Shown: in pieces, positions 8,104 through 17,027 of the stretch
Layout of the letters: the number at the start of each line of letters is the position of its first letter
Numbering within the stretch: position 1 is the stretch's first letter
Assembly (NCBI RefSeq): GCF_002014975.1
Contig: NZ_MUXV01000031.1
Coordinates: 1 to 62,399, forward strand
Direction of reading: 5' to 3'
DNA from: Moraxella bovis
Lineage (GTDB): Bacteria; Pseudomonadota; Gammaproteobacteria; Pseudomonadales; Moraxellaceae
DNA: 62,399 nucleotides
The notes under the pieces: generated by a model
Told to the model about the DNA's origin: nothing
Database searches by the model: none
Seen by the model: only the letters and a program-made list of their open reading frames with translations
Translations under genes and position numbers: made by a program

Positions 8104-8154
8104 GGGCTTTAAATCATCTTATCAATGACAAACCCAATCATTTAAGGAAAACCT

Positions 8155-10245
8155 ATGTTTAATATCATTCGTCAAGAATTTCAATATGGCAATCAGCAAG
8201 TTGTCCTAGAAACAGGGCGTGTCGCTCGCCAAGCCAACAGCGTGCTTGTGCATATGGGCGATGTGTCGGTACTGGTGGCGGTTGTGGTGCGTCCCGAAGC
8301 TGTGGCAGGGCAAAACTTTTTCCCACTCACCGTAAACTACCAAGAAAAAATGTACGCTTCGGGTAAAATCCCAGGGGGCTATGGCAAGCGTGAAGGTCGT
8401 GCGTCAGAATTTGAAACTTTGACTTCTCGTCTGATTGACCGTCCAATCCGTCCGCTATTCCCAGAAGGGTATTTTAACGAAATCCAAGTAACGGCAACGG
8501 TTATCTCATCGGGCAAAACCCAAGATGCCGACATTGCAGCGATGATTGGTGCGTCTGCGGCATTGGCAATCTCTCCTGCTCCATTTAGCGGCCCTATCGG
8601 AGCAGCTCGTGTGGGCTTTATTGGCAATGAATACATTCTAAACCCAAGCCTTGCCCAGATGAAAGACAGCTCGCTTGACCTAGTGGTGGCAGGTACCAAA
8701 TCTGCCGTGCTGATGGTGGAATCCGAAGCGGACGAGCTATCAGAAGACCAAATGCTTGGAGCGGTGCTGTACGGACACGCACAACAGCAGATTGTCATTG
8801 ATAACATCAATGCCTTTGCGGCAGCGGTAGGCAATACCAAAGCCGAATTTGTCGCCCCTACGATTAACGAAGAGCTAAACGCCCAACTAAAAGAGCAATT
8901 CACCGCCAAAGTGAGCGAAGCCTACACCATTACCGTCAAGCAAGACCGCTATGCTCGCTTAGATGAGCTTGCCACAGAAGCCTTGGCACTGGCGGGCGAT
9001 GAGACGGCAGAAGACTATGCTGACAAAGTCGCTCAAATCAAAGAGCTGTTTGAAACCCTAAAATACCGCACCGTGCGTGATAATATCCTATCAGGCAAGC
9101 CCCGTATTGATGGACGCGATTTGGAGACCGTGCGAGCACTCGACATCCAAGTGGGCGTGTTGCCTTATACGCATGGTTCTGCCCTGTTTACCCGTGGCGA
9201 GACCCAAGCCCTTGTAACCACAACGCTAGGCACTAGCCGTGATGTGAACTTGGTGGATACGCTGTCAGGCACCAAGCAAGACCACTTTATGCTACATTAT
9301 AATTTCCCACATTATTCGGTGGGCGAGACAGGTCGTGAAGGTGGCCCAAAACGCCGTGAAATCGGGCATGGTCGTCTGGCTCGCCGTGGCGTGCAAGCGG
9401 TATTGCCTAAGGCGGAGCGTTTCCCTTATACCATTCGTGTGGTGTCGGACATTACTGAGTCTAATGGTTCAAGCTCTATGGCGAGCGTGTGCGGTGCGTC
9501 GTTGTCGCTTATGGATGCAGGCGTGCCACTAAAAGCCCCTGTGGCAGGTATTGCTATGGGATTGGTAAAAGAGGGCGAGCGTTTTGCGGTGCTATCGGAC
9601 ATTTTGGGTGATGAAGACCATTTGGGCGATATGGACTTTAAAGTGGCAGGTTCGGTCAATGGTATCACCGCCCTACAAATGGACATCAAGATTGAAGGCA
9701 TTACCGCCGACATCATGGAGCAAGCCCTAAAACAAGCTCACGCAGGGCGTATTCATATCCTAAATGCCATGAATAAAGTCATTGCCACATCTCGCACCGA
9801 GATTAATGCTCATGCTCCAAACTATGCCACCATTGAGATTAACCCTGAAAAAATCCGTGATGTGATTGGTAAGGGTGGGGCAACCATTCGTGCCTTGACC
9901 GAAGAGACAGGGGCGACTGTGGACATTGACGACAACGGTACAATCCGTATCTTTGGCGAGTCAAAGGCGTCTACCCGTGCCGCCATCGCCAAGATTGAAG
10001 CCATCACCGCCGAAGTGGAAGTGGGTGCAATCTATACAGGGACGGTGGCTCGCATTGTGGAGTTTGGGGCATTTGTTACCATTTTACCAGGTACGGACGG
10101 CTTGGTGCATATCAGCCAAATCTCTGATGAGCGTGTTGAGAATGTAACCGACTACCTAGCCGAGGGTCAAACTGTCAAGGTTCAAGTCCAAGACATTGAC
10201 AATCGTGGACGCATTAAATTGACGATGAAGGGCATTGAGCAGTAA
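8155..10245 (+). CDS. pnp: Polyribonucleotide nucleotidyltransferase (PNPase)
   Basis: PNPase is a phosphorolytic 3'-5' exoribonuclease of the RNA degradosome. The 696-residue protein has two RNase PH cores (about 1-230 and 310-540; the second holds [15 protein letters not shown] and the [11 protein letters not shown] and [12 protein letters not shown] blocks), a KH domain (about 555-610, with [20 protein letters not shown]) and a C-terminal S1 domain (about 620-690, [20 protein letters not shown]). Length and order are normal. It follows rpsO, and the leader contains a large inverted repeat, relevant because enterobacterial pnp is autoregulated through an RNase III-cut leader hairpin. Confidence 0.97.
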   Translation: MFNIIRQEFQYGNQQVVLETGRVARQANSVLVHMGDVSVLVAVVVRPEAVAGQNFFPLTVNYQEKMYASGKIPGGYGKREGRASEFETLTSRLIDRPIRPLFPEGYFNEIQVTATVISSGKTQDADIAAMIGASAALAISPAPFSGPIGAARVGFIGNEYILNPSLAQMKDSSLDLVVAGTKSAVLMVESEADELSEDQMLGAVLYGHAQQQIVIDNINAFAAAVGNTKAEFVAPTINEELNAQLKEQFTAKVSEAYTITVKQDRYARLDELATEALALAGDETAEDYADKVAQIKELFETLKYRTVRDNILSGKPRIDGRDLETVRALDIQVGVLPYTHGSALFTRGETQALVTTTLGTSRDVNLVDTLSGTKQDHFMLHYNFPHYSVGETGREGGPKRREIGHGRLARRGVQAVLPKAERFPYTIRVVSDITESNGSSSMASVCGASLSLMDAGVPLKAPVAGIAMGLVKEGERFAVLSDILGDEDHLGDMDFKVAGSVNGITALQMDIKIEGITADIMEQALKQAHAGRIHILNAMNKVIATSRTEINAHAPNYATIEINPEKIRDVIGKGGATIRALTEETGATVDIDDNGTIRIFGESKASTRAAIAKIEAITAEVEVGAIYTGTVARIVEFGAFVTILPGTDGLVHISQISDERVENVTDYLAEGQTVKVQVQDIDNRGRIKLTMKGIEQ

Positions 10246-10260
10246 TTGCTTGACTGGTGT

Positions 10261-10287
10261 AAAACCGCTCCAAATGGGGCGGTTTTT
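10261..10287 (+). terminator. pnp terminator
   Basis: AAAACCGCTCC pairs with GGGGCGGTTTT around a 4-nt loop and runs into a T-tract. Confidence 0.85.
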
Positions 10288-10372
10288 GTTGGGTTAATTC
10301 TTTTTTTTGGATTAATAATGTGGATATTTTAGTGTATGGGGCAGATTAAATTACGCTAAATCAGCAGCTTCT

Positions 10373-11089
10373 TTATAAGCCATCATCATAACCGTTAATG
10401 TCCATAAGCTCACAATCAATTTGCCCGCAATCGGTTTCAAATTCATCGCCAAACTCATCATCAAATTCAGGGCTGTCAAAATCTACATTGCCCAAATCAT
10501 CCCCATGATAAGAATCTGAATTAAAAGTCGCAGAATTATCAAGATTGTTACTAGGAATGCCTGTGATTGGACGGGACTTGGTGGGAGTGTCACTTTTGGT
10601 ATTGTTGAACTTCATGTATTCAACCCGTCTTCCACGAAGAAAACTGATGAGATTATATTCACCTTTACACCAAAAATGATGACCATCTCTTGTTATCACA
10701 TCAATGCGAAAATCATTGCTAATGCGATAACGAGCAATGTTTTGAATGGAATCTGAGCCACATTGAAGGGCAAAATAACCATTAACGTTTTTATTATAAA
10801 CAGGTTGATAATGACGGTTATGCTGTAAGTCTTTATTCATGGCGTCATAATGTGCATAAGCATTTTCTATATTACACATGATATTAGAGTTGCAAGAATT
10901 GTCAATTTCGGCAGTGTATTTTTCAATCGCTGTCGCATTGCCAGTTTCAATGGGTGGCAGGTTACTTAAATCTTTTATTTCTTCATATCGGCTTCCCAGA
11001 CCTTGTTTATTGCTAGACGGTTCGGGCTTATCACAAGCTAATAAAAGCAATCCTAATAAAGTAATAGATAAAAGCTTAAATTTTTTCAT
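10373..11089 (-). CDS. Uncharacterised lipoprotein
   Basis: The 238-residue product begins MKKFKLLSITLLGLLLLACDK, a lipoprotein signal peptide with lipobox LLAC; the residue after Cys is Asp, which in enterobacteria would keep it on the inner membrane, though that rule may not hold here. The rest is polar, with a middle domain containing several Cys (CNSNIMCN, LQCGSD, FWCKGEYN) and an acidic tail of repeated Asp/Glu. The ATG at 11089 is preferred over the upstream TTG because AGGAATTGAC lies before it. It shares strand with the split membrane gene upstream. I do not recognise the family. Confidence 0.7.
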   Translation of the reverse strand: MKKFKLLSITLLGLLLLACDKPEPSSNKQGLGSRYEEIKDLSNLPPIETGNATAIEKYTAEIDNSCNSNIMCNIENAYAHYDAMNKDLQHNRHYQPVYNKNVNGYFALQCGSDSIQNIARYRISNDFRIDVITRDGHHFWCKGEYNLISFLRGRRVEYMKFNNTKSDTPTKSRPITGIPSNNLDNSATFNSDSYHGDDLGNVDFDSPEFDDEFGDEFETDCGQIDCELMDINGYDDGL

Positions 11090-11119
11090 TGTCAATTCCT
11101 GATTTTTATAAAAGCACTA

Positions 11120-11344
11120 TTAAAATGGTGTGACCACAACTTCTGCACCGCCATTTTTCTTTTTATGAACAACAACACTCACGGTATCGCCATCATCCAA
11201 ATAAGCGGTGCCTGCATATCTATTCTTGGAAATCTCTTCTAAATCCACAGATTCACACTCGGACATATAGCCCCAATTGTCTTGAATGATTTCTGTAACA
11301 GTATCACACGTACGCCCTTCAAGATTACTTGGAAATAAAGCCAC
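11120..11344 (-). CDS. Downstream part of a split gene: small two-Cys C-terminal domain
   Basis: The frame encodes about 74 residues beginning at a GTG with LFPSNLEGRTCD and containing a pattern (CD...VTEIIQD...ECESVDLEEISKNRYAGTAYLDDGDTV, shortened here) seen at the C-terminus of many small membrane-anchored proteins, where a beta-rich two-Cys domain follows a transmembrane helix. It overlaps the end of the upstream frame by 20 bp in another phase, and no convincing ribosome-binding site precedes the GTG. It therefore looks like the continuation of the upstream ORF after a one-base shift. It may be unexpressed, or made by frameshifting or reinitiation. Confidence 0.5.
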   Translation of the reverse strand: MALFPSNLEGRTCDTVTEIIQDNWGYMSECESVDLEEISKNRYAGTAYLDDGDTVSVVVHKKKNGGAEVVVTPF

Positions 11345-11702
11345 CTACAAGTAAAAATACAAAAATACCTGCCACAAACCCCCATGTATTTTGTAGTGCG
11401 GATGTTTCTTTATTTCCAAGTAATTGTGATCTGTTTTTCAAATGTAATGGTGGTACAAATCTTTGCCATGACGAAATACTTCCATCTTGATATCCTAAAT
11501 ATTTTAAATATTCAGAATCAATAATACATATCACGGCATAAATAAAGAACATGAAAAATAAACCGCCAATCAACCCGATGTTGGGGTCAAAAGAAATGAG
11601 CATAATGGAAAGAATGGCGGGTAAGGTGAAAAGAATAAACTCCCCTTTTTCTATGATAATATGGTCTAAGAAATTACTATTTGGTTTATTATTGCCACTC
11701 AC
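11325..11702 (-). CDS. Small membrane protein, upstream part of a split gene
   Basis: The 125-residue product has two adjacent hydrophobic segments (about residues 26-60, FILFTLPAILSIMLISF and GGLFFMFFIYAVICII), a polar loop, and a third near the C-terminus (WGFVAGIFVFLLVGG), where the frame stops. The GTG at 11702 is chosen because GGAGG lies 5 bp upstream; a TTG further out has none. The C-terminal helix would lead straight into LFPSNLEGRTC of the next frame if one G were removed from GTAGGTGGC near 11347-11355, giving one protein of about 200 residues. DUF805-like membrane proteins have a similar look but I cannot confirm that. Confidence 0.55.
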   Translation of the reverse strand: MSGNNKPNSNFLDHIIIEKGEFILFTLPAILSIMLISFDPNIGLIGGLFFMFFIYAVICIIDSEYLKYLGYQDGSISSWQRFVPPLHLKNRSQLLGNKETSALQNTWGFVAGIFVFLLVGGFISK

Positions 11703-11842
11703 AACTGCCTCCAAAATATAAAATAAAATTACAATACTTGTATTTTGTGATAGATTATACTAAAATTAAAAACTACACGATTGCCAAATTGGGCGTATTT
11801 TGTCCAGTTTTTACCTAGCACCAACCCAAAGTAGGTTTTCTT

Positions 11843-12253
11843 ATGTCTATCCATCAAAGCATTCGTCTTGCCAGAGAGTCAAAAGGGATTTCCCAAGAAG
11901 TTATGGCAAGTGAGCTTAATATGTCATGTAGTGGTTATGCGAAGATTGAGCGTGGGGTGACCAAATTGCAGTTTGATAGATTACAAAAAATCGCCCAAGT
12001 GTTAAATATTGATGTGATTGAACTAATCAATCTAAGCGATAAAGGTCTTGTAATTATGGCAAATGATAATAAGGCTGATAATTCTAGCACCATTCTTTCT
12101 AGTTACTATCAAGGCAGTGGGGTCGATAAAGATTTGGAAAAGCTATCGCTTATTATCACTCATCAGCAGGAGATGATGAAACAAAAAGACATGGAGATTG
12201 AAGCTTTAAAGCAAATTATAGAATTGCTAAAAAATGATTCGACAAGGCGGTAA
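11843..12253 (+). CDS. XRE-family transcriptional regulator with C-terminal coiled coil
   Basis: The 136-residue product has an N-terminal Cro/CI-type helix-turn-helix (about residues 5-62: IRLARESKGISQEVMASEL, then SCSGYAKIERGVTKLQFDRL), which binds DNA, followed by a Ser/Asn linker and a charged helical tail (EMMKQKDMEIEALKQIIELL) likely to form a coiled coil for dimerisation. It is divergent from the split membrane gene, with about 140 bp between, so it may regulate that gene or itself. No partner toxin-like gene is adjacent, so a toxin-antitoxin reading is not supported. Confidence 0.75.
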   Translation: MSIHQSIRLARESKGISQEVMASELNMSCSGYAKIERGVTKLQFDRLQKIAQVLNIDVIELINLSDKGLVIMANDNKADNSSTILSSYYQGSGVDKDLEKLSLIITHQQEMMKQKDMEIEALKQIIELLKNDSTRR

Positions 12254-12268
12254 GCTTAAAATGATGTG

Positions 12269-12874
12269 TTATAAACACCTTTTTAAATTATCCCTTGCCT
12301 TATTTTCTAACGCTTGATAAAAATAATTGGTTAAATAAATTCGCTCCTTGTTATAAAATCCTTTTAACACCGATTTTCTTTTAACATGGTAAATCAGTCC
12401 ATTCACCCACGCATATTCTTGCCTGATTTGATGATTATATTCATCAAATCTATCAAAATCACTTCCCAATATCGCCAAATCAATATCCAATAAATAATCT
12501 AAATCTGCTTTATCGTCGCCCGTTAAAGGATTGATATGGTCTTTGGTGGCAAGAATATAACGCTCAGTAATACCAATATCTGTATCGGACAACATGCCTT
12601 GTAATTCATCCTTCATCATGACCGAACTGTCGTATTCATTGGTGGGGCTTTTGGGATTATAAATTACGTCATGATAAAAAAGGGCAATGGCAACCAAATC
12701 GGGACGATATAAATTATCCTTTATTTCATCAAACCACATAAAACATTCAGATAAATGGGTGAGATTATGATAATGACGGTGGGGCTGTTGGTAGTGGGTG
12801 ATGAGATTATCAAAAAGGGTTTGATGACCGTGATAAAATATAAACTGCCAATGAGAATTTAGATAATTTATCAT
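12269..12874 (-). CDS. HD-superfamily metal-dependent phosphohydrolase-like protein
   Basis: The roughly 201-residue product has HYHNLTHLSECF and ALFYHDVIYNP, the His...HD metal ligands of the predicted HD phosphohydrolase group COG4339, and a further Asp (DLAILGSDF) late in the fold. Substrates of this group are not established. It is soluble with no signal peptide. I chose the ATG at 12874 over an upstream TTG; neither has a strong ribosome-binding site. It ends 16 bp from the convergent XRE gene and is AT-richer than the neighbouring heme oxygenase gene, with which it shares strand. Confidence 0.7.
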   Translation of the reverse strand: MINYLNSHWQFIFYHGHQTLFDNLITHYQQPHRHYHNLTHLSECFMWFDEIKDNLYRPDLVAIALFYHDVIYNPKSPTNEYDSSVMMKDELQGMLSDTDIGITERYILATKDHINPLTGDDKADLDYLLDIDLAILGSDFDRFDEYNHQIRQEYAWVNGLIYHVKRKSVLKGFYNKERIYLTNYFYQALENKARDNLKRCL

Positions 12875-12929
12875 ATCATATACCAAAAACTAAGCCGTTT
12901 GATGAAGCAAACGACTTAGTATAGCATAA

Positions 12930-13505
12930 TTACGCTTGAGTACCGTACACTTTACGAATCACTCGTTTAAAATACGCAAAGGCATCGTCCGCCCCTTTCA
13001 TAGCGCTTTGTTTTTGCTCATCGCTCAGGGGTAGGGCGTCAATTTTGGCTTTGGTGGCACGCCAATGAGGCATACGTCCGTTTGCATGAGCTGCCAGATG
13101 AGATGCACCGAATTCATCGGACAGGTCAATTTTGCCTGCTTCTTTGTATAAAATCGCCGCCCCCACGTTTGAGCCTTCTAGGCAGTATAGCCAGCCAATG
13201 GCTTCACTATCGGTAAAGGTGGGGGTTTCTACGTCCCTGCCAAAAGGGGTGGCTTCTAGGTCTTTCATGTCGGATTTGACACGGTCAAGACGGGCAAGCT
13301 GTGCCAAGCCGTCAATTTGACTGGCTAGCTTTTCATTATGATAAATGGGGTTTACGGTGCTGTGAAACTCATACTGGGCTTGCAAAAATTTGCGGTAGTT
13401 GTCATGACTGGCAAAGGGCTCCATACTCATGACAAGGTTGTCCACGGCATCGTGGGTAGTGCGTGAATGCTCTTTTAGGGCTTCGGTTAGGGTAAGTTCG
13501 CTCAT
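12930..13505 (-). CDS. hemO: Heme oxygenase (biliverdin-producing)
   Basis: This family opens heme to biliverdin, CO and iron, allowing heme iron use. The 191-residue product has the helical heme oxygenase fold with the proximal ligand in HSRTTHDAVD (H18) and the distal helix GWLYCLEGSNVGAAILYK, where the conserved Gly residues permit heme contact. It resembles the PigA/HemO type used in iron acquisition by Pseudomonas and Neisseria rather than the HmuO type; that is judged from motifs only. An operator-like palindrome with a Fur-box-like core lies 58-96 bp upstream. No heme receptor gene is adjacent in the window. Confidence 0.85.
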   Translation of the reverse strand: MSELTLTEALKEHSRTTHDAVDNLVMSMEPFASHDNYRKFLQAQYEFHSTVNPIYHNEKLASQIDGLAQLARLDRVKSDMKDLEATPFGRDVETPTFTDSEAIGWLYCLEGSNVGAAILYKEAGKIDLSDEFGASHLAAHANGRMPHWRATKAKIDALPLSDEQKQSAMKGADDAFAYFKRVIRKVYGTQA

Positions 13506-13563
13506 AAATCACCTGTGTGAAACACATATTAAAAACCGATATAAGATAACCTATTTTTATCAA

Positions 13564-13601
13564 TTTGTAAACAAAAAATAATAATCATTTATGTTTACAA
13601 A
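13564..13601 (-). promoter_or_regulatory. Operator-like palindrome with Fur-box-like core upstream of heme oxygenase
   Basis: TTTGTAAACA (13564-13573) and TGTTTACAAA (13592-13601) are perfect 10-bp inverted repeats. The 18-bp interior and its left edge read AAAAATAATAATCATTTAT, which matches about 13 of 19 positions of the Fur consensus GATAATGATAATCATTATC. Iron repression of heme oxygenase is the usual pattern; the outer palindrome would suit a second regulator. Confidence 0.55.
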
Positions 13602-13776
13602 CATGCCTTATTTATGCTATGCTGTATCGCTCTATAAAGGTGGGTGATTTTTATTTTCAATATTTTAAATCTCGCCCTGACCGCCAAAGTGCTATAATAG
13701 GGCTTTTATGGCAAGATGAGCCTGCCTACCGTCTTGTCGATAGCAGGTACAAGCCTGCCTTGATTGTTGTATTGCC

Positions 13777-14226
13777 ATGTCCGACCACACTGACCCTGAT
13801 TATACCGACCCCGACCATACCTCATCATCACAACTGCCCAAACACGGCCTACATCAGAATGTCTTACTGCGTTGGGCGTTTTTTATCATGGGGTTTATTT
13901 TTGTGGGGCTTGGGATTTTGGGGGCGATACTGCCCGGTATGCCGACCACGGTGTTTATCCTGCTGGCAGGTTACTGCTGGGCGAAAAGCTCACGGCAGTT
14001 TCATGACAGGCTCATTAGGCACAAGATTTTTGGTAAAATGCTCATCGATTGGGAAGAGCGACGTGCCATGCCACGCTTTGCCAAATATTTGGCGTGGGGC
14101 ATGATGACGGCATCCAGTGCGTTTTTGTTTTGGCGACTGCCTGCCGATAAGCTGTGGGTGGCGGTGCTGACAAGCATACTTTGTTTGGTGACTGCCATTT
14201 GGATGTATCGCCTGCCTGACGCTTAG
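13777..14226 (+). CDS. DUF454 (YbaN-like) inner-membrane protein
   Basis: The 149-residue product has a polar Asp/Thr-rich start, then two hydrophobic helices around GFIFVGLGILGAILPGMPTT, the DUF454 signature, a basic loop (AKSSRQFHDRLIRHKIFG) and two more helices at the C-terminus. It is an inner-membrane protein of unknown activity. A TATAAT at 13693-13698 may be its -10, without a good -35. It reads away from hemO, so the shared 270-bp region controls both. Confidence 0.78.
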   Translation: MSDHTDPDYTDPDHTSSSQLPKHGLHQNVLLRWAFFIMGFIFVGLGILGAILPGMPTTVFILLAGYCWAKSSRQFHDRLIRHKIFGKMLIDWEERRAMPRFAKYLAWGMMTASSAFLFWRLPADKLWVAVLTSILCLVTAIWMYRLPDA

Positions 14227-14299
14227 TATGCCTGATGCCTTGTCCTGTGGTTATTTTATGCTATAATGTTTACCAACCAAAAAGCATGGATAAGCCATC

Positions 14300-16108
14300 A
14301 TGGACAGATTTAATTTCAATTTTACCCCCTACAACACCCTAAACCCTGCCGAACAAAAACTTTTGCAAAAACAAGTGCAAATCGTCTTTTTTGACGACAA
14401 CGCCCCGATTATCACCGCAGGCGAGCCGATGGACGCTCTGTATGTCGTCATCAAAGGCGTGGTCAAAGAGCTTGGCGATGATGGCGACGTGGTGGCGTTG
14501 TACCGCACCAATGACAGCTTTGAGGCTCGTGCTCTGTTTGAAGCAACTTCCGCCCACAGCTTTATTTCTGCCGAGCAGTCTTTGGTGTATGCCATTCCTA
14601 AGTCTTTGATTTTAAATCTGATTGGCTCAAATGTCCGCTTTGGGGCATACTTTTATACGGGCATTGTCGAACGCTTTAACAGCCTTACCCCCCACGATAT
14701 AGGGCAGGACATCTCTGGGCTATTTCACGCCAAAGTCGCTGACGCTTACCACCACAGCACCCTAAGCGTTGATGGAAAACTGACCCTTGCCGAGCTTGCC
14801 CGCCTGATGAAGGATAACAAAAGCAAATCGGTGCTGGTCAATGATGGCAAAAAAATCGGACTGATTACCGAATCGATATTTCGTGATGTCATCGCGGGTG
14901 GGGCAAGGACGGACGACCCGATTCACACCTATGCCAATTTTAATATCATTGGCATTGATGGCGAGGATTTTTTGTTCAATGCCTTACTCACGATGATGAG
15001 CCACCGCATTCAACGCCTTGCTGTCAAGGACAATGGACGCATTATTGGGCTTTTGGAGCAGATGGACATTTTGGCGTATTTGTCCAGCCACAGCCATTTG
15101 GTTGCCGAACGCCTACACCGCGCCGATACTTTGTCCGAGCTTGCTCAAATCGCCCAGCAAATGACCGATTCGGTATCGTCCTTGCAAGCAGGCGGTATGA
15201 GTGCCGTTCAGCTTGCCAAACTCATGCAAGTCTTAAACGGGCAACTCTTTGAAAAGGCGTGGGGGCTGATTGCACCGCCTGAGATGGTTGCCAAAACTTG
15301 CCTGATTGTGATGGGTTCAGAAGGACGGGGCGAGCAGGTATTAAAAACCGACCAAGACAACGCCCTAATCGCCGATGACGATGTGGATATGGAAGCACTG
15401 CACGGCTATGCGGTAGAGTTTTCGGACACGCTTGCCAAATTTGGCTATCCGCCATGTATGGGTGGAATTATGGCATCCAATCCCAAATGGTGCCAGACGG
15501 TGAGCGATTTCAAACGCACGGTCGCCCATTGGTGCAAAAGTGCTGATGGTACAAGTCTTATGGATATGGCGATATTTCTGGACGCACGGACGGTGGCAGG
15601 CAAGGCGGATTTGTTTGATGAAGTCAAACGCCATCTGAATGCCCATTTGGATAAAGATGTGGGCATGCAGATGAATTTTGCCCGTGCGATTATGCAGTTT
15701 GACGAACACAATCGGGGCTTTTTTGCCAAGATTTTGGGTAAGGGCGAAACACACAAAATGGACATCAAAAAAATGGGGTTATTCCCTGTGGTGCATGGCG
15801 TGCGTGCGTTGGCACTAAAAGCCTGCCTTGATGAAACTTCCACCTTTGACCGCCTAATTACCCTTAAAAATCAAGGGATTATCAGCGAACAACTTGCCAA
15901 AGACACAGCAGATGCGTTGGCGTATTTGATGAATTTACGCCTAAAAGCAGGGCTGTTTTATGTGCGAAATGGCGAGCCGATTAGCCCCAATCAGGTGGAT
16001 ACCGAACTGCTTTCTACCTTGGAGCGTGATTTGTTAAAAGATGCGTTGGCAGTGGTCAAACGCTTTAAACATGAAGTCAAATCGCAGTTTGGACTGCATA
16101 ATGTGTGA
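14300..16108 (+). CDS. Cyclic-nucleotide-domain, CBS and DUF294 nucleotidyltransferase-like signalling protein
   Basis: The 602-residue protein has an N-terminal cNMP-binding-like domain (about 1-125: GEPMDALYVVIKGVVKEL), a tandem CBS pair (about 150-275: KSVLVNDGKKIGLITE and RLAVKDNGRIIGLLEQ), the DUF294 nucleotidyltransferase domain (about 300-440, with GSEGRGEQVLKTDQDNAL near 338-355, where GS and the two Asp would bind metal and NTP) and a helical DUF294 C-terminal domain. Such proteins sense small ligands; in Acinetobacter and Pseudomonas they often sit next to a DnaQ-like exonuclease gene, which is absent here. The physiological signal is unknown. It appears monocistronic. Confidence 0.85.
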   Translation: MDRFNFNFTPYNTLNPAEQKLLQKQVQIVFFDDNAPIITAGEPMDALYVVIKGVVKELGDDGDVVALYRTNDSFEARALFEATSAHSFISAEQSLVYAIPKSLILNLIGSNVRFGAYFYTGIVERFNSLTPHDIGQDISGLFHAKVADAYHHSTLSVDGKLTLAELARLMKDNKSKSVLVNDGKKIGLITESIFRDVIAGGARTDDPIHTYANFNIIGIDGEDFLFNALLTMMSHRIQRLAVKDNGRIIGLLEQMDILAYLSSHSHLVAERLHRADTLSELAQIAQQMTDSVSSLQAGGMSAVQLAKLMQVLNGQLFEKAWGLIAPPEMVAKTCLIVMGSEGRGEQVLKTDQDNALIADDDVDMEALHGYAVEFSDTLAKFGYPPCMGGIMASNPKWCQTVSDFKRTVAHWCKSADGTSLMDMAIFLDARTVAGKADLFDEVKRHLNAHLDKDVGMQMNFARAIMQFDEHNRGFFAKILGKGETHKMDIKKMGLFPVVHGVRALALKACLDETSTFDRLITLKNQGIISEQLAKDTADALAYLMNLRLKAGLFYVRNGEPISPNQVDTELLSTLERDLLKDALAVVKRFKHEVKSQFGLHNV

Positions 16109-16218
16109 TGATAAATTGACACAAGCACTCATTTAAATACAATACATAGGCAGGGCGGGCTATTATCCGTCCTAACCATGCCTTGAAAATAACATCTTTA
16201 ACATCATTTCTTTTAACA

Positions 16219-16806
16219 TCATTCCTTGGGCTGTATTATCACTGGCAACACCAAACCACGCCCGAACTCATCGGCAAAGACATAATCAAACTTATCCGCC
16301 ACGACATCAGGGGTGGTCGTGATGACGAGCGTCATGTCTGCCCCATCGGTGAGCTGATGGGCGATGTATTTGCCGTCTCTTAATTGGTCTAGGATTTTGC
16401 TTAGCACTTCGGGGCTTGCCATGGCGATGACCATGCTGTGTTGGGCTTGTTTGTCCGTGATGTTATAGGCTTTGGCGTAGTTTTTTACCGCCATGCTGTC
16501 AAGGGCGATGGGGTAGTCATACGTTGCTGTGTCTGCCTTAGGCGTGTCGGTGAGAATGTGGGTCTTGTCAAGGGCGATTTTGCCATCAGTGGTGGTTAGT
16601 GGCTGTACATCAGGCAGGACAGATGGGTCGGATGTGCTAAGCTCACTGGCAAGGGTTTGTAAGTCGTGAGGATTCTCGGGGGTGGACGGCTTGCTCGGTT
16701 GCTCGGCAGGCGACTGACTTGTGGCAGGGGCAAAGTTATGCTCGGTGGCGGATTTATCGCAGGCACACAGGGCAAGCATGGCGACTAAAAAGGGGGTGTA
16801 TTTCAT
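16219..16806 (-). CDS. Uncharacterised lipoprotein
   Basis: The 195-residue product starts MKYTPFLVAMLALCACDKS, a lipoprotein signal peptide with lipobox LCAC and Asp after the Cys. A low-complexity Ser/Pro/Glu linker (about 25-50) leads to a domain with DKTHILTDTPKADTATYDYP and VMASPEVLSKILDQLRDGKY-like text that I do not recognise. The ribosome-binding sequence AAGGATTATC begins at the TA border of a family A repeat, so the repeat supplies everything upstream, including a predicted promoter. It is the clearest case in the window of a gene driven from a repeat. Confidence 0.7.
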   Translation of the reverse strand: MKYTPFLVAMLALCACDKSATEHNFAPATSQSPAEQPSKPSTPENPHDLQTLASELSTSDPSVLPDVQPLTTTDGKIALDKTHILTDTPKADTATYDYPIALDSMAVKNYAKAYNITDKQAQHSMVIAMASPEVLSKILDQLRDGKYIAHQLTDGADMTLVITTTPDVVADKFDYVFADEFGRGLVLPVIIQPKE

Positions 16807-16815
16807 GATAATCCT

Positions 16816-17023
16816 TAGGGCATGTTGAACATTGATAACATTTTTATAAAATAAGATGAAAATTTGACAATATCAATCAATTTTTGCATGAAAAATGGCT
16901 AAATCTTGTTTTTCATCGTCAAAAGCTCGTTTGATAGAACGACTATCAAACTTCATTTTTTCCTTGAAAAACGGGCGATTTTTCTCATTTTTCATTGCAA
17001 ATACCAATATTCAACACGCCCTA
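16816..17023 (-). mobile_element. Family A TA-flanked repeat, copy 2
   Basis: This 208-bp copy runs from TAGGGCATGTTGAAC to ATTCAACACGCCCTA, with TA at both borders. Three hairpins are visible: ATGAAAAA/TTTTTCAT, then GTTTGATAG/CTATCAAAC (16930-16952), then GAAAAACGGGCGATTTTTC. The L end stops 10 bp before the lipoprotein start codon and the R end stops 5 bp before the lrp-type gene's stop codon, so it fills the whole spacer. Confidence 0.88.
16843..16870 (-). promoter_or_regulatory. Predicted outward promoter inside family A copy 2
   Basis: On the minus strand TTGTCA (16865-16870) and TATAAA (16843-16848) are spaced by 16 bp, placing a start about 30 nt before the lipoprotein ATG at 16806. 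Confidence 0.6.
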
Positions 17024-17027
17024 GCAG

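Noticed and set aside
11843..12253. XRE gene as the antitoxin of a toxin-antitoxin pair
   Set aside because: Neither neighbour resembles a toxin; the divergent gene is a split membrane protein and the convergent one an HD-domain protein.
13619..14104. 161-residue ORF overlapping the DUF454 gene
   Set aside because: It is the out-of-frame shadow of the better-supported DUF454 gene; its His/Pro/Trp-rich text has no domain.
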